Source: Olavius sp. associated proteobacterium Delta 1
GTDB taxonomy: Bacteria; Desulfobacterota; Desulfobacteria; Desulfobacterales; JAFDCJ01
NCBI GenBank assembly: GCA_902749685.1
Contig: CACVKW010001104.1
Span: forward strand, 47,589-111,588
DNA: 64,000 bases
Direction of reading: 5' to 3'
Notes under the pieces: model-generated
Databases searched by the model: none
Told to the model about the DNA's origin: nothing
The model's input: the letters and a program-made list of their open reading frames with translations, nothing else
Shown: positions 23,835-32,282 of the stretch, in pieces
Layout of the letters: every line of letters begins with the position of its first letter
Position numbering within the stretch: position 1 is the first letter of the stretch
Program-made: the position numbers and the translations under genes

Positions 23835-24509
23835 TCAGAGTTTACCGGCAAGCCAGATTGTGTGCCGGGCGCCTTTGCCGGATTTGCGGGCGCGTACGGT
23901 TACGGTTTCCGTCTGGAATCCGCACTGCTTCAGGCGGCGGGTGAAGGCCTCGTCTGCTCCGGATGACCAGACTGCCAGAAACCCTCCGGGGCGCAGGGCG
24001 GAAAAGGCGGCTTTCAGGCCGGATCTGCCGTAGAGGTGGTCATTGGCTTGCCGGGTAAGCCCTTCAGGGCCGTTGTCTACATCGAGCAGGATTGCATCCC
24101 AGACTGATTTTTTTTTCCTGATGGTTTCCGCCACATCTTCTTCTTCGACAGATACCCGGGGATCATCAAGCGGCATTCCTGCAAGGTGCCCCAGGTGCTC
24201 CCAATTCCACCTGACTACAGCCGGGATCAGTTCGGAAACGGTAATGTGTGTACCCGGCTGCGATCGTCCAAGCGCTGCCGCTAGGGTGTAGCCCATACCG
24301 AGGCCTCCAACGAGAATCCTCAGGCCGCTTCGCTGTTTAATGCGGCGCAGTGCGAGCTCAGCCAGTGCATCTTCGGAACCGTGGACGCGGCTGTTCATCA
24401 GCTCCGCTCCTGTGGTTCGGATCGAAAATTCTGAGCCACGCTTCAGCAAAGTGATTTCGCCTTCATGTCCGGGAATTTTTACCCGGCCGATCTCTTCCCA
24501 GGGGATCAC
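23835..24509 (-). CDS. Spermidine synthase-like SAM-dependent methyltransferase-fold protein
   Basis: This 224-residue protein has a Rossmann methyltransferase fold related to spermidine synthases. It has the glycine-rich loop LRILVGGLGMGYTLAAAL, the acidic residue after strand 2 in ITVSELIPAVVRW, and WDAILLDVDNGPEGL, as in polyamine synthases. The N-terminal strand domain is much reduced and the polyamine-site residues are not clear, so real spermidine synthesis is doubtful. The start at 24509 (MIPWEEIG) has weak ribosome-site context. It is 55 bp from the NYN gene upstream and may share its transcript. Confidence 0.78.
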   Translation of the reverse strand: MIPWEEIGRVKIPGHEGEITLLKRGSEFSIRTTGAELMNSRVHGSEDALAELALRRIKQRSGLRILVGGLGMGYTLAAALGRSQPGTHITVSELIPAVVRWNWEHLGHLAGMPLDDPRVSVEEEDVAETIRKKKSVWDAILLDVDNGPEGLTRQANDHLYGRSGLKAAFSALRPGGFLAVWSSGADEAFTRRLKQCGFQTETVTVRARKSGKGARHTIWLAGKL

Positions 24510-24564
24510 ACGCTTGTCCTTAACCGGCAGATGAACAGCGCAGTCTGCCAGCTTGTGTTTTTTA

Positions 24565-25305
24565 TTATTTCTTTCTTTTGTCTTTTAAAAAAACTGATTT
24601 TGATGGCCCATCGCCAACCGTTCTTTCTTCGATTTGGAACAGCTTTGTTGCTGAAGCCAACTCGCCTAACTTTTTGTAGCCATAGTTGCGCGGATCGAAC
24701 TCCGGTGCCTGCTTGGCAACGTTGCTTCCCATGGATGCAAGATGCGCCCAGCCCGAATCGTCCGAAGATGCCTCAACCGCGTTTCTCAATAGATTAACGA
24801 GTTTCGTGTCTTTCTTAAGTTCGTTGGTGGTCTTGCGTTTTATTTTCTCACTAAAATCATCTTTGGATCGCAGCACTTCAGTGAAAATAAACTTATCACA
24901 TGCAGAAACAAACGCCTTAGGGGTTTTTTTCTCCCCGAATCCATATACAAAAAGACCGGCCTCCCTGATCCTTGAGGCCAACTTGGTGAAATCACTATCA
25001 CTGGATACGATGCAAAATCCGTCAAATTTGTCAGTGTAAAGTAAATCCATCGCGTCAATTATCAAGGCACTGTCGGTTGCATTTTTCCCGGAAGTGTACC
25101 CGAATTGCTGGATCGGCTGGATTGAATACTCTAAAAGAACTTCCTTCCACCCTTTCAGGCCCGACAGCGTCCAGTCACCGTATATCCTTTTTACATTAGC
25201 GGTCCCATACTTTGCGATTTCCGACAGCAGCCCCTCAACAATAGCAGGTTGGGCGTTGTCTGCATCTATCAATACGGCCAATTTTTCAATTTTTCCGTCT
25301 GTCAT
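24565..25305 (-). CDS. NYN-domain (LabA/DUF88-like) protein with OST-HTH/LOTUS-like domain
   Basis: This is a predicted RNA-processing or RNA-binding protein. The NYN nuclease-like domain (residues ~1-135) keeps the acidic set: VLIDADNAQPA, KNATDSALIIDAMD and CIVSSDSDFTKLA. After a Lys-rich linker, residues ~160-240 (LVNLLRNAVEASSDDSGWAH, then FDPRNYGYKKLGELA and FQIEER) fit an OST-HTH/LOTUS fold, which is often fused to NYN domains. The start is the ATG at 25305, in a minus-strand cluster. It lies next to an ADP-ribosylglycohydrolase gene, an interesting neighbour but not proof of a joint system. Confidence 0.88.
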   Translation of the reverse strand: MTDGKIEKLAVLIDADNAQPAIVEGLLSEIAKYGTANVKRIYGDWTLSGLKGWKEVLLEYSIQPIQQFGYTSGKNATDSALIIDAMDLLYTDKFDGFCIVSSDSDFTKLASRIREAGLFVYGFGEKKTPKAFVSACDKFIFTEVLRSKDDFSEKIKRKTTNELKKDTKLVNLLRNAVEASSDDSGWAHLASMGSNVAKQAPEFDPRNYGYKKLGELASATKLFQIEERTVGDGPSKSVFLKDKRKK

Positions 25306-25370
25306 ATTTTCCCTCTTATGATTGTATCGTCAAACTGTCTGACGAGAATAATGGAGTCAGGTCGACAGGC

Positions 25371-26138
25371 CTAGATGTACTTCCGGCAAAATGCTTCGGT
25401 AATCCGCAGAAGGTCCGGTGTCAGAAGCCCTCGTACTTTCGAACGAATGCCATCCGGCACATCCCGATAGAAGGCTTCGGCGATTCCGCCGGTAATGCAG
25501 GCCAGCGTGTCACTGTCCCCGCCAAGTGAGACGGCGTTGCGCACCGCGTCCTCGTATGACCTGGAATCCAAAAAGGCAATGATCGCTTCCGGCACGGTTC
25601 CCTGGCAGGAAATGTCGAAAGCGTAAGTGGGACGGATGTTGTCCACGGTTCTATGCATGTTGTATCCGAAGCGCTGACTTATCTGCTCTCTGATTTCCTC
25701 CTTGGTATGGCCCAAACGGGCGAGATACACGGATAGAGCAGTCGCTTGTGCGCCTTTGACTCCCTCCGGATGGTTGTGCGAGATGCCGGCAGTCTTGGCG
25801 GCCTCGCTGAGCACTTCGTCTTCGGTGTTGAAGGCAAAGCCGACAGGACTGACGCGCATGGCAGAACCATTGCCCCAACTGTTGTATGGCTGCGGATGAT
25901 CGGAGTGAAGCCAGTCGATAAATGACCCGCCGTACCCGGCGTTTGGATAGCGTCGGCCAATCTCGCGAACCAATTGATCGTAAGGGCGACCCGTGAGGAT
26001 CGCATCAGCCACTGCAATGGTCAGGACCGTGTCGTCAGTAAAGCGGCACCGCTGGTCAAAAAGCGGGAAATCCTTGGTTTTGATCGGGTAGCGTTCATAG
26101 ACAGAGCCGATGATGTCTCCGGCAATTGCGCCAATCAT
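25371..26138 (-). CDS. ADP-ribosylglycohydrolase family protein (DraG/ARH-like)
   Basis: This 255-residue DraG-like hydrolase would remove ADP-ribose from modified substrates. Paired-magnesium motifs are conserved: GAIAGDIIGSVYE at the start, CRFTDDTVLTIAVADAI, and SLGGDSDTLACITGGIAEA near the end. YNSWGNGSAMRVSPVGFAF is also typical. The start at 26138 gives the normal N-terminus. No dinitrogenase reductase or DraT gene is near, so the target is unknown. It lies upstream of the NYN gene with 65 bp between, possibly in one transcript. Confidence 0.92.
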   Translation of the reverse strand: MIGAIAGDIIGSVYERYPIKTKDFPLFDQRCRFTDDTVLTIAVADAILTGRPYDQLVREIGRRYPNAGYGGSFIDWLHSDHPQPYNSWGNGSAMRVSPVGFAFNTEDEVLSEAAKTAGISHNHPEGVKGAQATALSVYLARLGHTKEEIREQISQRFGYNMHRTVDNIRPTYAFDISCQGTVPEAIIAFLDSRSYEDAVRNAVSLGGDSDTLACITGGIAEAFYRDVPDGIRSKVRGLLTPDLLRITEAFCRKYI

Positions 26139-26519
26139 ATTTCGCCCTTTGTCTTGTCGAATTGCAGATCAACGTTCAAAAATTGGGTGACGCCATCGTA
26201 TCTAAATTAATGGAAAGGGTCAAGGTGAATGCTGAGGTCGGAAGGCGGAAGGTGGAAAATTGGCGCAATACGCTAATTCACAGTTCATAGTAAATATGCG
26301 ATTACAAATATTAGTAAACTGTATCCAACCAATTTCTGCCGTATTTGTGCATGCAATTGAGCAGGCAGCCTATCGCTTACAGCTTTATTTATCCCCAATT
26401 GAACTGTTAACTTGCATTTTAACCTGCAATAGCGGTAAAGGTAAAATCTTTTTCAGATTCGGCCGCTGACCCGTCAGTTTTTTGCGACCTTATAAATTAA
26501 ACGCAATCCGTTGAGAATA
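26139..26519. other. Divergent spacer, nothing recognised
   Basis: About 380 bp lie between the minus-strand ADP-ribosylglycohydrolase and the plus-strand MFS gene. It should contain both promoters. A GGTCGGAAGGCGGAAGG tract near 26234 belongs to the low-complexity repeats. I see no structured RNA. Confidence 0.3.
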
Positions 26520-27818
26520 ATGAAAGATAGCAATACGCCGCCACTGCGTCTGGCCTGGTCCATCTGGGGATTCGGTGCCCTGTTTTACCTGATGGGGTTT
26601 TTCCAGCGTGTCGCACCGGCCGTCATGACCGCCGAGCTGATGCAGGAATTCAACATCAGCGCCGCCGCCCTGGGCAACCTTTCCGCCTTTTATTTTTACA
26701 GTTATGTGGCCATGCAAGTACCGACCGGAATTATAGCCGATATCTGGGGCCCGCGGCGGCTGCTGTCAACCGGGGCTTTGGTGGCCGCAAGCGGCATCCT
26801 GCTGTTTGCGGTTGCACCGAACATCTGGTGGGCCAACTGCGGCAGATTCCTGATCGGCGGTTCGGTGGCGGTCGCCTGGGTCAGCACGCTGAAACTGGCC
26901 GGCGACTGGTTCCCTTCAAAATATTTCGCCATGATATCCGGTATCGCGCTTTTTTTTGGTCTTGTCGGGGCTGTATTTGCCGGGCCGCCCCTGCGGCTTT
27001 TGATCGTTGCCTTTGGCTGGCGCAGTACCATGCTGGCTTCAGCGGTCGTCACCTTTGCCATCTGTGCCGGAGTCTGGTTAATCGTCAGAGATCATCCCGC
27101 TGAAAAAGGCTATGCCGGTTTTACCGATCCCGCCCCGGCCGCCCGGAACACCTCCCACCGAAAGATTATTTCAGGTATCATCGAGGTGCTGGGCTATCCG
27201 AATGTCTGGCTGCTGTTTGTGATTGGCGGCGGCCTGGTCGGTTGCGTGCTGACCTTTGGCGGCCTGTGGGGGGTTCCCTATCTCAGCACCCACCACGGCC
27301 TGACCACCACCCAGGCGGCCGCGTTGAATTCGGTCCTGCTGGTGGCCTGGGGAATCGGCGGTCCCATTTTCGGTGGACTTTCGGATCGAGTCGGCCGCCG
27401 AAAGCCTCTATTTTTAGTAGGCGTCACCCTGACGGCCATCGGCTGGGGTCTGATATTTTTTGTATCGAATTTATCGGCAGCTGTCCTTGCCATCCTGTTA
27501 TTTATCACTGGTTTTACATCGGGCTGTGTCATCATCAGCTTTGCCTTTGCCAGGGAATCCGTGCCGGCCCACTTGACCGGAACGGTTATCGGCTTGAACA
27601 ACATGGGATTTATGCTGGGGCCCACCCTGCTGCAGCCCGCGGTGGGCTGGATGCTGGATCGCAATTGGAACGGTGACGTGCTGAATGGCGTTAAAATTTA
27701 CAGTCTTAGCGCCTACCAGGCCGGCTTTACCCTGATGATCGTGTGGGCCGTGCTGTCTTTTGGCTTGCTGTTTTTTACCCGGGAAACCTATTGCAGACCC
27801 AATGGTAAAGAATCCTAA
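26520..27818 (+). CDS. MFS transporter, probable organic-acid carrier
   Basis: This is a 12-helix major facilitator. Helix 1 is LAWSIWGFGALFYLMGFFQR. The loop 2-3 signature appears as GIIADIWGPRRLL. The central loop (HPAEKGYAGFTDPAPAARN) separates two halves, and the second half has GGLSDRVGRRKPLF. The closest look is to the anion:cation symporter/glpT-like families. The ATG at 26520 is chosen over a TTG at 26511. Downstream genes are an FAD-dependent 2-hydroxyacid oxidase and a hydroxyacid transhydrogenase homologue on the same strand, so a hydroxycarboxylate substrate is likely but inferred. Confidence 0.82.
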   Translation: MKDSNTPPLRLAWSIWGFGALFYLMGFFQRVAPAVMTAELMQEFNISAAALGNLSAFYFYSYVAMQVPTGIIADIWGPRRLLSTGALVAASGILLFAVAPNIWWANCGRFLIGGSVAVAWVSTLKLAGDWFPSKYFAMISGIALFFGLVGAVFAGPPLRLLIVAFGWRSTMLASAVVTFAICAGVWLIVRDHPAEKGYAGFTDPAPAARNTSHRKIISGIIEVLGYPNVWLLFVIGGGLVGCVLTFGGLWGVPYLSTHHGLTTTQAAALNSVLLVAWGIGGPIFGGLSDRVGRRKPLFLVGVTLTAIGWGLIFFVSNLSAAVLAILLFITGFTSGCVIISFAFARESVPAHLTGTVIGLNNMGFMLGPTLLQPAVGWMLDRNWNGDVLNGVKIYSLSAYQAGFTLMIVWAVLSFGLLFFTRETYCRPNGKES

Positions 27819-27981
27819 CTTAAAAGAATATCGGTCGCACGAGCTCGGGCGGAAAGGCCAGGTATTGGTTTCCGAATAGAAATATTCATCTTTTTGTTTT
27901 CTCTTGATACCTCGTAAATTAATCAATATACATACACTATATCTTCGATATTCGAAACCGTTCTTTAAACTCGACACCCAA

Positions 27982-29370
27982 ATGATGACTATGAAAGAAT
28001 TCTCTCTATTTCAAATTTCATCATTATCCGAAATGGTGGAACCTGACCGTTTTTCAACCGGTCAATCCAATCGTGAGCTCCATCTGCATGATATATCACC
28101 GCATTACGGATCGCTGCCGGCCGGAATTATATGGCCGGTGACCACCGAAGAAGTTGCCGGGATTCTTTCCTGGACCTATCAAAATGATGTTCCGGTGACG
28201 CCCTGGGGTGCCGGCACCAGCACCGAAGGCAATCCCGTTCCGACGCAAGGCGGACTGGTCATGGATATGATCCGAATGAACAAGATCCTCGCAATACGTC
28301 CCCGGGACCTTCAAGCCGATGTCCAACCCGGTGTTTTACGAAAAGAGTTGAATCGGCAAACCGGCCGACACGGTCTGTTTTTTCCACCGGATCCGGGTGC
28401 GGATGCATCCATCGGTGGCATGATCGCCAACAATGCATCCGGTGTTCAAACAATTAAATACGGAGCCACCAGAGATTATGTCATGAAGCTAACGGTTGTC
28501 CTGCCGGGCGGCAAGGTGATTCACACCGGCTGTAAGGCACACAAATCTTCTTCCGGCTACGACCTGACACGGCTGTTTGTCGGTTCGGAAGGAACCCTGG
28601 GTATCGCAACCGAGGCGACCCTCAAACTGACGGGGATTCCTTCCCACCACCTGGCGGTCACCATCACTTTTAAAAATCTTGATAGCGCATCCGAAGCGGT
28701 TGCGGTTCTGATCGGATCCGGCCTGGAGCCGGCCGCCCTCGAGCTATTGCCGCCGGTTCTGATCAACCTGATGAACCGGGAAAAAAACCTGAACCTTTCG
28801 GAAGAACCATCCCTTTTTTGCGAATTTCACGGAGTGACCAGAAAGGCACTGCAAGGAACCGCCGACCTTGCCCGTGAATTATGTGAGGAGTGCGGCGCTA
28901 CAGGATTTAAATCCGGCATTGAAGAAAAGGATCGCAGAGAGTTGTGGCGCGCAAGACACGAGGCCTGGGAGACCATTCATCGCGCTCATCCCAAAATGGA
29001 AACCCTTATTGTCGACGTCGCAGTTCCAATTTCCCGCTATCCGGAAATGATTGTTTATTCCCAAAATCTGGTGGATGAATTTCATGTCGCCGGCTATGTG
29101 TTCGGACATGCCGGTGACGGTAATTTGCATGTCGTGATAGCAGGTGATCCGGATGATAAAAAAGAATGGGCTAGGATTGAAAATATTAATCATTTAATCG
29201 TTGAAAAAGCCGTTGAGATAGGCGGCACCTGCACGGGGGAGCACGGCATCGGTATTGGAAAACGCAAGTTCATGCAGTTAGAGCACGGGGACAGCTATCA
29301 CCTGATGCGGGATATAAAAGATTTAATCGATCCGAAAGGATTAATGAATCCAGGAAAAATTTTCCTTTGA
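27982..29370 (+). CDS. FAD-binding 2-hydroxyacid oxidase/dehydrogenase (GlcD/D-2HGDH/D-LDH family)
   Basis: This is a flavoenzyme that oxidises a D-2-hydroxyacid to the 2-oxoacid. The PCMH-type FAD domain is clear: VTPWGAGTSTEGNPVPTQGG, then PPDPGADASIGGMIANNASG, then LFVGSEGTLGIATEATLKL. The C-terminal domain has VFGHAGDGNLHVVI with the metal-binding His and GTCTGEHGIGIGKRKF. The start is taken at the ATG at 27982, although ATGs at 27985 and 27991 are in frame; an upstream start at 27904 reads no family sequence. It cannot be told from sequence whether the substrate is lactate, glycolate or 2-hydroxyglutarate; the neighbour 35 bp downstream favours the last. Confidence 0.87.
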   Translation: MMTMKEFSLFQISSLSEMVEPDRFSTGQSNRELHLHDISPHYGSLPAGIIWPVTTEEVAGILSWTYQNDVPVTPWGAGTSTEGNPVPTQGGLVMDMIRMNKILAIRPRDLQADVQPGVLRKELNRQTGRHGLFFPPDPGADASIGGMIANNASGVQTIKYGATRDYVMKLTVVLPGGKVIHTGCKAHKSSSGYDLTRLFVGSEGTLGIATEATLKLTGIPSHHLAVTITFKNLDSASEAVAVLIGSGLEPAALELLPPVLINLMNREKNLNLSEEPSLFCEFHGVTRKALQGTADLARELCEECGATGFKSGIEEKDRRELWRARHEAWETIHRAHPKMETLIVDVAVPISRYPEMIVYSQNLVDEFHVAGYVFGHAGDGNLHVVIAGDPDDKKEWARIENINHLIVEKAVEIGGTCTGEHGIGIGKRKFMQLEHGDSYHLMRDIKDLIDPKGLMNPGKIFL

Positions 29371-29405
29371 ACTTCTAAATTTGAACACTGAAGGAGATAA
29401 AAATC

Positions 29406-30683
29406 ATGACCCTAGAATCAGCATTTTCAATGGACACATCCAGTATCAAATATGGCCCCGGTGTCACCCGCGAAGTCGGGTGGGACATGGAAGAACAGGG
29501 TGCCCGCCGGGTTATGGTTGTCACCGATCCCGGCTTGACCGAGAGCGAAACGGTTTCAATCACGCTTGAATCACTGCGTAAATATGGTATCGATGCCGTA
29601 TTGTTTGATCAGGCAAGCGTGGAGCCGACAGATATTTCGTTTAAAGAGGCCATAAAGTTCGCCCAGGAAGGTAACTTTGACGGCTTGGTCGCTGTCGGAG
29701 GCGGTTCCAGCATGGACACCGCCAAGGCCGCCAACCTCTATTCCACATATCCGGCAGAATTTATGACGTATGTAAATCCGCCCATCGGCAAAGGGGAACC
29801 GATCCCGGGAGCACTGAAACCCCTGGTTGCTGTTCCGACCACTGCGGGCACCGGCAGCGAAACCACGGGTGTGGCTATTTTTGATTATCTGGAAATGAAG
29901 GCCAAAACCGGTATCGCGCACCGTGCCCTGAGACCGGTAAAAGGTGTTATTGATCCCGACAACACACGCTCACTTCCCAAAATGGTGGCGGCATGTACAG
30001 GTTTAGACCAATTAACCCACGCCCTAGAAGCCTTAACAGGACTGCCGTATAACCAGCGACCTGCTCCGGAACATCCAAAGATGCGCCCCGCTTACCAGGG
30101 TTCGAATCCAATCAGCGATATCTGGGCTTCCCAGGCAGTTAAGATGATTTCCGGGAACCTGGTGAGGGCCATAGAAGATCCGTCGGACGACGAAGCGCGG
30201 GGTAATATTCTGCTGGCAGCCACTTATGCCGGCATTGGATTTGGAAATGGCGGTGTGCATCTGGCCCACGGCATGTCGTATCCGGTATCGGGAATGGTAC
30301 GCAAATATGTGCCGGAAGACTATCCGCCAGGCCACCCGATCGTTCCCCATGGGATGGCAGTGGTACTGCATGCTCCTGCCGTGTTTAGATTTACGGCATC
30401 CGCCAATCCGCAGAAACATTTGTATGCGGCCTCGCTGATGGACAAGGATATATCAGACGCCAAACCGGAAGATGCCGGAGAAATACTTTCCGGCGCAGTA
30501 GTAGAGCTGATGCAAAATGTCGGCATGCCAAACGGACTCAAGGCTGTCGGTTTTGGCCCGGAAGATGTTGACAAACTCGTCGAAGGTACCCTGCCCCAAC
30601 ATCGGGTAACCAAATTATCTCCACGGCCGGCCGGTGCCGAAGACCTGAAGCAGTTGTTCCTGGATTCGATGGAGATATGGTAG
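29406..30683 (+). CDS. Hydroxyacid-oxoacid transhydrogenase homologue (iron-type alcohol dehydrogenase)
   Basis: This is a group III iron-containing alcohol dehydrogenase of the ADHFE1/HOT branch, which couples oxidation of 4-hydroxybutyrate to reduction of 2-oxoglutarate to D-2-hydroxyglutarate without net NAD use. Diagnostic segments are FAQEGNFDGLVAVGGGSSMD, IGKGEPIP, AVPTTAGTGSETTGVAIFDY, RPAYQGSNPISDIWA and GIGFGNGGVHLAHGMSYPVS; these are much closer to ADHFE1 than to ordinary alcohol dehydrogenases. Metal ligands lie in LDQLTHALE and the two HG/PHG His segments. The start at 29406 follows GAAGGAGATAA. It is last in a three-gene plus-strand cluster and is followed by a repeat and terminators. 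Confidence 0.88.
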   Translation: MTLESAFSMDTSSIKYGPGVTREVGWDMEEQGARRVMVVTDPGLTESETVSITLESLRKYGIDAVLFDQASVEPTDISFKEAIKFAQEGNFDGLVAVGGGSSMDTAKAANLYSTYPAEFMTYVNPPIGKGEPIPGALKPLVAVPTTAGTGSETTGVAIFDYLEMKAKTGIAHRALRPVKGVIDPDNTRSLPKMVAACTGLDQLTHALEALTGLPYNQRPAPEHPKMRPAYQGSNPISDIWASQAVKMISGNLVRAIEDPSDDEARGNILLAATYAGIGFGNGGVHLAHGMSYPVSGMVRKYVPEDYPPGHPIVPHGMAVVLHAPAVFRFTASANPQKHLYAASLMDKDISDAKPEDAGEILSGAVVELMQNVGMPNGLKAVGFGPEDVDKLVEGTLPQHRVTKLSPRPAGAEDLKQLFLDSMEIW

Positions 30684-30770
30684 AATCAGAGGACAGATGG
30701 CAGAAGACAGATAACAGAAGTCGGCCTGCGACGAGCTCAGCCGAGTCGAAGCGGGAAGAAAGAGCAAGGC
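30684..30770. repeat. CAGAGGACAGATGGCAG-type repeat plus CTGCGACGAGCTC word
   Basis: Degenerate ACAGATAACAGAAG words are followed by CTGCGACGAGCTCAGCCGAG, which resembles 2841-2860. No coding signature is visible. Confidence 0.55.
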
Positions 30771-30821
30771 GCTAAAAGCCTAGCGCCTGGGGTTTAGCCT
30801 GAAAACAGAGGTAAAAAGGCG

Positions 30822-30848
30822 GAGGATATTATTTTTTTATATCCTCCG
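30822..30848. terminator. Bidirectional terminator hairpin between convergent genes
   Basis: CGGAGGATAT pairs with ATATCCTCCG around an A/T loop. It lies between the HOT gene and the convergent gene at 30856. A second small stem GCGCTA/TAGCGC is at 30769-30786. Confidence 0.7.
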
Positions 30849-30855
30849 TCTGTCT

Positions 30856-31152
30856 TCAGACCCTGCGATCCAGAATATAGTATCGGCCGTCCTCCGTGAG
30901 GCCGACGATATTTTCTGAAATCAAGCCTTTCATCGCCGTAGGACGGTGATCTCTGACCCCAAACCTTAATGCAGACCGGCGAGCGTAGGGGAGGTGAATG
31001 GCTGTTTCAGGGGTATGCGCACCCTGGCGTTTCAGATCTTCAATAATTGTCAGGTAAGCCCGTTTTATCTTCCAACCATGAAATTGCCTGGTCAGGAGAA
31101 TGACGGCTCCTAAAATAAGAATGCCGATGATGATTTGTCCGGTTTCACCCAT
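30856..31152 (-). CDS. Small membrane-anchored protein of unknown function
   Basis: This is a 98-residue protein. Residues ~5-22 (GQIIIGILILGAVILLT) form one transmembrane helix, followed by a basic cytoplasmic stretch (RQFHGWKIKRAYL). A small domain of about 60 residues follows and ends IVGLTEDGRYYILDRRV, which has the look of a winged-helix or dimerisation unit. I do not recognise a named family. The ATG at 31152 is the only good start; no strong ribosome site is visible. It is convergent with the transhydrogenase gene and has no partner. Confidence 0.6.
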   Translation of the reverse strand: MGETGQIIIGILILGAVILLTRQFHGWKIKRAYLTIIEDLKRQGAHTPETAIHLPYARRSALRFGVRDHRPTAMKGLISENIVGLTEDGRYYILDRRV

Positions 31153-31472
31153 AACCCCTTGTTACCCTTTCGATATGGTATTATAGTATTTTATTCATCA
31201 CCTGAATCGAGCATAAAAGTTAATGAAAATATGAAAGCCTCCGACTTGTCCGCCTCTGGAGGGCTCGTGCATAATTCCGGTAGATGCAATTTCTCAGAAC
31301 AGACCATAACATTTTTCACTGCACCGGTAAAGCCTGGTGCCACAACCACCTGCGGAGCGGGTGTCATGTTTTTTTGGCTACCGGCTCAATAGGCAAGCGG
31401 ACGCCGATACGCTGTTCGTAGACGATGCAATCCGGCCATTGCCTGATTGGTTTGGCAACAATCATAAGCTGA

Positions 31473-31568
31473 TACCTGAATTTTAGAGCCGCAATCATCG
31501 CTGCAAATCGATTGCAATAACTTGACCTCGAACTTTACTATGGGTTATCTGTGCGTAAAATTCAGGTA
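31473..31568 (+). mobile_element. Mobile-promoter-like inverted-repeat element, copy 1 (upstream of usp)
   Basis: TACCTGAATTTT (31473-31484) and AAAATTCAGGTA (31557-31568) are perfect 12-bp terminal inverted repeats of a 96-bp element with no ORF. The core GCAATCATCGC and TCGAACTT segments recur in copies at 39369-39464, 63359-63457 and, partly, 50822-50881. It ends 28 bp before the usp start. Confidence 0.75.
31522..31550 (+). promoter_or_regulatory. Predicted sigma70 promoter carried by the inverted-repeat element
   Basis: TTGACC (31522-31527) and TTATCT (31545-31550) are spaced 17 bp, giving a predicted start about 40 bases upstream of the usp ATG. The pattern is partly conserved in the other copies (spacers 17, 18 and 20 bp). 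Confidence 0.55.
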
Positions 31569-31596
31569 ATGACCAGCCATATAAGGGAGATCGACG

Positions 31597-32091
31597 ATGG
31601 TTCCAGATATCAAAAAGATACTGTACACCACGGACATGTCCGATACATCAAATTATGCCTTTAGCTATGCAGCGAGTCTTGCGAATCGATATGATGCGTT
31701 AATCACCATTTTTCATGTCCTGAAGAATCCAATGCCCACCTCTGAGAACCTGGTAGCCAATGTTCTGGGTGAAAAAAAATGGCTGGATATCCCTAACCAG
31801 AATAAAACGGAGGTTGTCGAAAAAATTCGATCGCGTCTGGAAAAATTCTGTGAAGAGACACAGGCCGAATTATCTTCATGTTCCTTTCTTATGGAAGAGG
31901 TCATTGTGAAGATCGGTAATCCGGTGAAAGAAATACTACTTGAAATAGAAAACAACAATTATGATATGATTATCATGGGTGCTCATGGGCATAGTGCCCT
32001 GGCCGGCGCTGTGATGGGAAGTGTTTCAAAGAGAATATTGCGGCGAAGCAAGACTCCGGTTCTGGTGGTGAGACTACCCGAGGAGCAATAG
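31597..32091 (+). CDS. Universal stress protein (UspA family)
   Basis: This is a 164-residue single-domain UspA protein. It begins IKKILYTTDMSDTSNYAF. The C-terminal nucleotide-binding motif is visible as MGAHGHSALAGAVMGSVSKR followed by TPVLVVR, matching G-2x-G-9x-G(S/T), so it is likely ATP-binding. It starts at 31597 after AAGGGAGAT. Its only upstream sequence is the inverted-repeat element with a promoter, which suggests the element drives its transcription. There is no operon partner, and the stress condition is not indicated. Confidence 0.93.
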   Translation: MVPDIKKILYTTDMSDTSNYAFSYAASLANRYDALITIFHVLKNPMPTSENLVANVLGEKKWLDIPNQNKTEVVEKIRSRLEKFCEETQAELSSCSFLMEEVIVKIGNPVKEILLEIENNNYDMIIMGAHGHSALAGAVMGSVSKRILRRSKTPVLVVRLPEEQ

Positions 32092-32282
32092 ATCCCCAGC
32101 ACCTGCATTGTGTCCGTATTCTTACCGGCACTGGAAATGCGTGGTGATCTATCGGTTGTGCGAAGCGAAGTTTGCAGGAAAAATTCAGGTATCCATTATT
32201 TATTCCAATTCAATTTTGCTAAAACCCAAAATCACCCTGGTGGTAAATCACCCAAACCCAAGCAGCAAAAAAGGGCAGGGGC

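Noticed and set aside
23835..24509. True spermidine synthase
   Set aside because: The fold is related, but the N-terminal strand domain and polyamine-site residues are not evident, so I kept a general call.
32179..32192. AAAAATTCAGGTAT as a further end of the mobile-promoter family
   Set aside because: Only the terminal dozen bases match. The core CAATCATCGC and TCGAACTT segments are absent.
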